From the NCBI GenBank assembly GCA_045113475.1, contig JBGUIY010000071.1, forward strand, positions 1 through 7,030: DNA of 7,030 nt, in the 5' to 3' direction. The position numbers and the translations under genes were made by a program. This document shows, one piece after another, positions 5,526-7,030 of this stretch. Within the stretch, counting starts at the first letter, position 1; every line of letters begins with the position of its first letter. This DNA comes from UBA4246 sp045113475. GTDB lineage: Bacteria > Bacillota > Clostridia > Christensenellales > Aristaeellaceae. The notes under the pieces were generated by a model that saw only the letters and a program-made list of their open reading frames with translations, was not told the DNA's origin and searched no databases.

Positions 5526-6763
5526 TCGCACAGTACCCGCCCATGGGCTGGAACAGCTGGGACTGCTGGGGAGCGGCAGTCACTGAGGAGACAGTACGCA
5601 AAAACGCGGAATACATGGCTGCCCATCTGAAGAAATTCGGCTGGGAGTACATCGTGGTCGATATCCAGTGGTATCAGCCCACCGCCGTCAACCACACCTA
5701 CGCGCCCTTCGCCCCGCTCTCCATGGATGGCTGGGGCAGGCTGCAGCCAGCCGTCAACCGTTTCCCGTCCGCGAAAGACGGGCAGGGCTTCAGGCCGCTG
5801 GCGGATTACGTGCACAGCCTGGGGCTGAAATTCGGCATCCACATCATGCGCGGCGTCCCGCGCGAAGCCGCCCAGCGGCAGCTGCCCATCGAGGACAGCG
5901 AATGGAGCTGCGGGGACGCGGCCAATCCCAACGACATCTGCGCCTGGAATCCGGACATGTACGGCACCAGGGCGGATACGAAAGCCGCCGCGGACTACTA
6001 TGCCGGCATCTTCCGCCTGTACGCCTCTTGGGGCGTCGATTTCGTGAAGTGCGACGACATCGCCCGGGAGTATCCGCGCTGCAGGCGGGAGATCGAAATC
6101 ATCTCCGAAGCCGCCCGGGGCTGCGGCCGGGACATCGTGCTTTCCCTCTCCCCCGGCCCTGCGCCGCTGGAGCAGGCCGAGCACCTCAAGACCTGGGCCT
6201 CCATGTGGCGCGTGACGGACGACTTCTGGGACGACTGGACGCTGCTCAAGGCCATGTTCGAACGCGCGCAGAAGTGGTGCGGCCATGCCGGGCCGGGGCA
6301 TTGGCCGGATCAGGACATGCTGCCGGTAGGCGCACTGCGCCAGTGCGAGGATCCCGAGGGGTGGACGCGCTTTACCCCCGCGGAGCAGCGCACGATGATG
6401 AGCCTGTGGTGCATGGCGCGCTCCCCGCTGATGATCGGCGGCGAGCTTACGAAGACGGATGCTTTCACCCTGAGGCTGCTCACCAACGCGCCGCTGCTGG
6501 CCATCGAAAAGGAGACCATCGGTGCCCGCTGCCTTCGCCTGACGGAGAACGAATCCGTCTTTGCCGCCTACCGCCGGGAGGGCGGCGGCTATATCGCCCT
6601 GTTCAACCTCTCCGACCAGCCCCGCCAGCTGGTCTGCCCGCCGGAAATGCACGAGTTCGGCAGCGTTCAGGCCAAAGAACTGTGGTCCGGCGACGTGGTG
6701 TCCGACGGGAATCTGAACCTGTGCCTGCAGCCTCACGACTGCGCAGTGTACAGGATGGAATAA
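5522..6763 (+). CDS. Glycoside hydrolase family 27, alpha-galactosidase-like, cytoplasmic
   Basis: A 413-residue (beta/alpha)8-barrel hydrolase of GH27 (clan GH-D), whose members act by a retaining mechanism, mostly on alpha-linked galactose. Landmarks in order: PPMGWNSWDCWG (6-17), VVDIQW (45-50), KFGIHIMRG (103-111), VDFVKCDD (172-179) with the predicted nucleophile D178, MWRVTDDFWDDW (228-239) with the predicted acid/base D234, GHWPDQDMLPVG (259-270), and the LWCMARSPLMIGGEL stretch that closes the barrel. A C-terminal beta domain follows, including YIALFNLSD. There is no signal peptide, so it should act in the cytoplasm on imported galactosides. GH27 also includes alpha-N-acetylgalactosaminidases and beta-L-arabinopyranosidases, so specificity is open. 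The ATG overlaps the nth stop (ATGA) and is preceded by AGGAGG at 5509-5514. An inverted-repeat element begins at the last base of its TAA. Confidence 0.93.
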   Translation: MIAQYPPMGWNSWDCWGAAVTEETVRKNAEYMAAHLKKFGWEYIVVDIQWYQPTAVNHTYAPFAPLSMDGWGRLQPAVNRFPSAKDGQGFRPLADYVHSLGLKFGIHIMRGVPREAAQRQLPIEDSEWSCGDAANPNDICAWNPDMYGTRADTKAAADYYAGIFRLYASWGVDFVKCDDIAREYPRCRREIEIISEAARGCGRDIVLSLSPGPAPLEQAEHLKTWASMWRVTDDFWDDWTLLKAMFERAQKWCGHAGPGHWPDQDMLPVGALRQCEDPEGWTRFTPAEQRTMMSLWCMARSPLMIGGELTKTDAFTLRLLTNAPLLAIEKETIGARCLRLTENESVFAAYRREGGGYIALFNLSDQPRQLVCPPEMHEFGSVQAKELWSGDVVSDGNLNLCLQPHDCAVYRME

Positions 6764-6923
6764 TACTCTTCTCAAATTAAAACAGCTCATCTTGTATCCG
6801 TCTTGTCCGCCCTCTCTGCGTCAGCCGCCCTCACCGTACCTCCGGGTACGCTTTCGGGTGTCTTCCTTGATAGGACGAACAATTCATGCACAATATTTCG
6901 CTCTTTTAACTTGAGAATAGTAT
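6763..6923. mobile_element. MITE-like element with imperfect terminal inverted repeats
   Basis: The left arm starts ATACTCTTCTCAAATTAAAA (6763-6782). The right arm (6904-6923), read in reverse complement, is ATACTATTCTCAAGTTAAAA, identical at 18 of 20 positions. With the adjoining CAGC/GCTC bases, 21 of 24 positions pair (6763-6786 with 6900-6923). The interior of about 113 bp is GC-richer and holds a perfect 6-bp hairpin, CGTACC-TCCG-GGTACG (6835-6850), and an inner match TTGTCC/GGACGA (6803-6808 with 6873-6878, one G-U), so the whole unit can fold on itself. No convincing protein is encoded. Size, ends and folding fit a non-autonomous miniature element or a dispersed palindromic repeat. Possible TA target duplications (6764-6765 and 6921-6922) are too short to be proof. 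Confidence 0.6.
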
Positions 6924-6939
6924 AAGACAAATACGAATG

Positions 6940-6992
6940 AACCAGCCCCGGGCGGCCGGCCTTCCGGCTGCCCCCCCGGGCGGGTTATTGTT
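6940..6992 (+). terminator. GC-rich terminator-like hairpin after the GH27 operon
   Basis: GGGCGGCCGG (6950-6959) pairs with CCGGCTGCCC (6964-6973, one G-U) around a CCTT loop. Outside a 4-base C bulge (6974-6977), CCC 6947-6949 pairs with GGG 6978-6980, and AACC 6940-6943 with GGTT 6983-6986. The tail TTATTGTT (6985-6992) is only moderately U-rich. This is the best candidate for the 3' end of the folT-nth-GH27 transcript, but it could instead or also serve a gene converging from beyond the window. Confidence 0.6.
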
Positions 6993-7030
6993 CAATAGGG
7001 ATTATAATTTAAAAAAATCGTATTAAGCTT

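Noticed and set aside
5668..6780. 370-codon plus-strand frame within GH27
   Set aside because: An out-of-frame, Arg/Ala/Gly-rich translation of the glycosidase gene with no ribosome site.
5507..6790. 427-codon open frame on the minus strand opposite GH27
   Set aside because: The plus-strand frame has every GH27 motif in order. The antisense frame has no recognisable domain and reflects codon bias.
6787..6915. Possible small protein across the inverted-repeat element
   Set aside because: The open frame has no ribosome site or proper start, and its limits follow the repeat arms. A folded repeat explains the sequence better.
7003..7008. TATAAT near the end of the window
   Set aside because: No -35-like box lies at the right distance, and no gene start follows within the window; it is likely chance in AT-rich sequence.

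Overview
The window looks like a chromosomal segment of a GC-rich Clostridia-type Firmicute, most likely a gut anaerobe. Four things point that way: a CIRCE operator on groESL, strong AGGAGG-type ribosome binding sites on most genes, a tetrahydrofolate (THF) riboswitch in front of an ECF-type folate transporter gene, and a cytoplasmic GH27 glycosidase of a kind known from gut Clostridia. The taxonomic placement is an inference. The genus cannot be read from the sequence.

Layout: (1) Positions 1-1810, plus strand: the 3' end of an ABC-transporter ATPase gene, overlapped by a two-domain permease gene of the FbpB/ThiP type. This is the end of a binding-protein-dependent import operon. (2) Positions 1825-1857: a strong hairpin terminator lying between convergent transcription units. 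(3) Positions 1875-3905, minus strand: a complete groES-groEL operon with its promoter and a perfect CIRCE operator. (4) Positions 3966-6763, plus strand, divergent from groES: a sigma-A-type promoter, a THF riboswitch, then folT, nth and a GH27 alpha-galactosidase-like gene, spaced by 17 bp and by a 4-bp ATGA overlap, so very probably one operon. (5) Positions 6763-7030, without a gene: a MITE-like element of about 161 bp with imperfect terminal inverted repeats, starting on the last base of the GH27 stop codon, then a GC-rich terminator-like hairpin, then about 40 bp of AT-rich sequence in which I see no supported feature.

How it works together: HrcA binding to CIRCE is expected to hold down groESL until protein-folding stress. 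On the other side, reduced folate binding to the leader RNA should lower expression of the folate-uptake subunit and perhaps of the two genes behind it. The leader contains three mutually exclusive pairings that form a coherent translational switch: aptamer P1, a 7-bp anti-P1 helix, and a Shine-Dalgarno-sequestering helix. Most genes here are ordinary housekeeping or transport genes. The points most worth a second look are the riboswitch expression platform, the unusual folT-nth-GH27 grouping, the extra C-terminal membrane segment on FolT, and the inverted-repeat element at the operon's 3' end. I found no convincing evidence of a wholly new multi-gene system.
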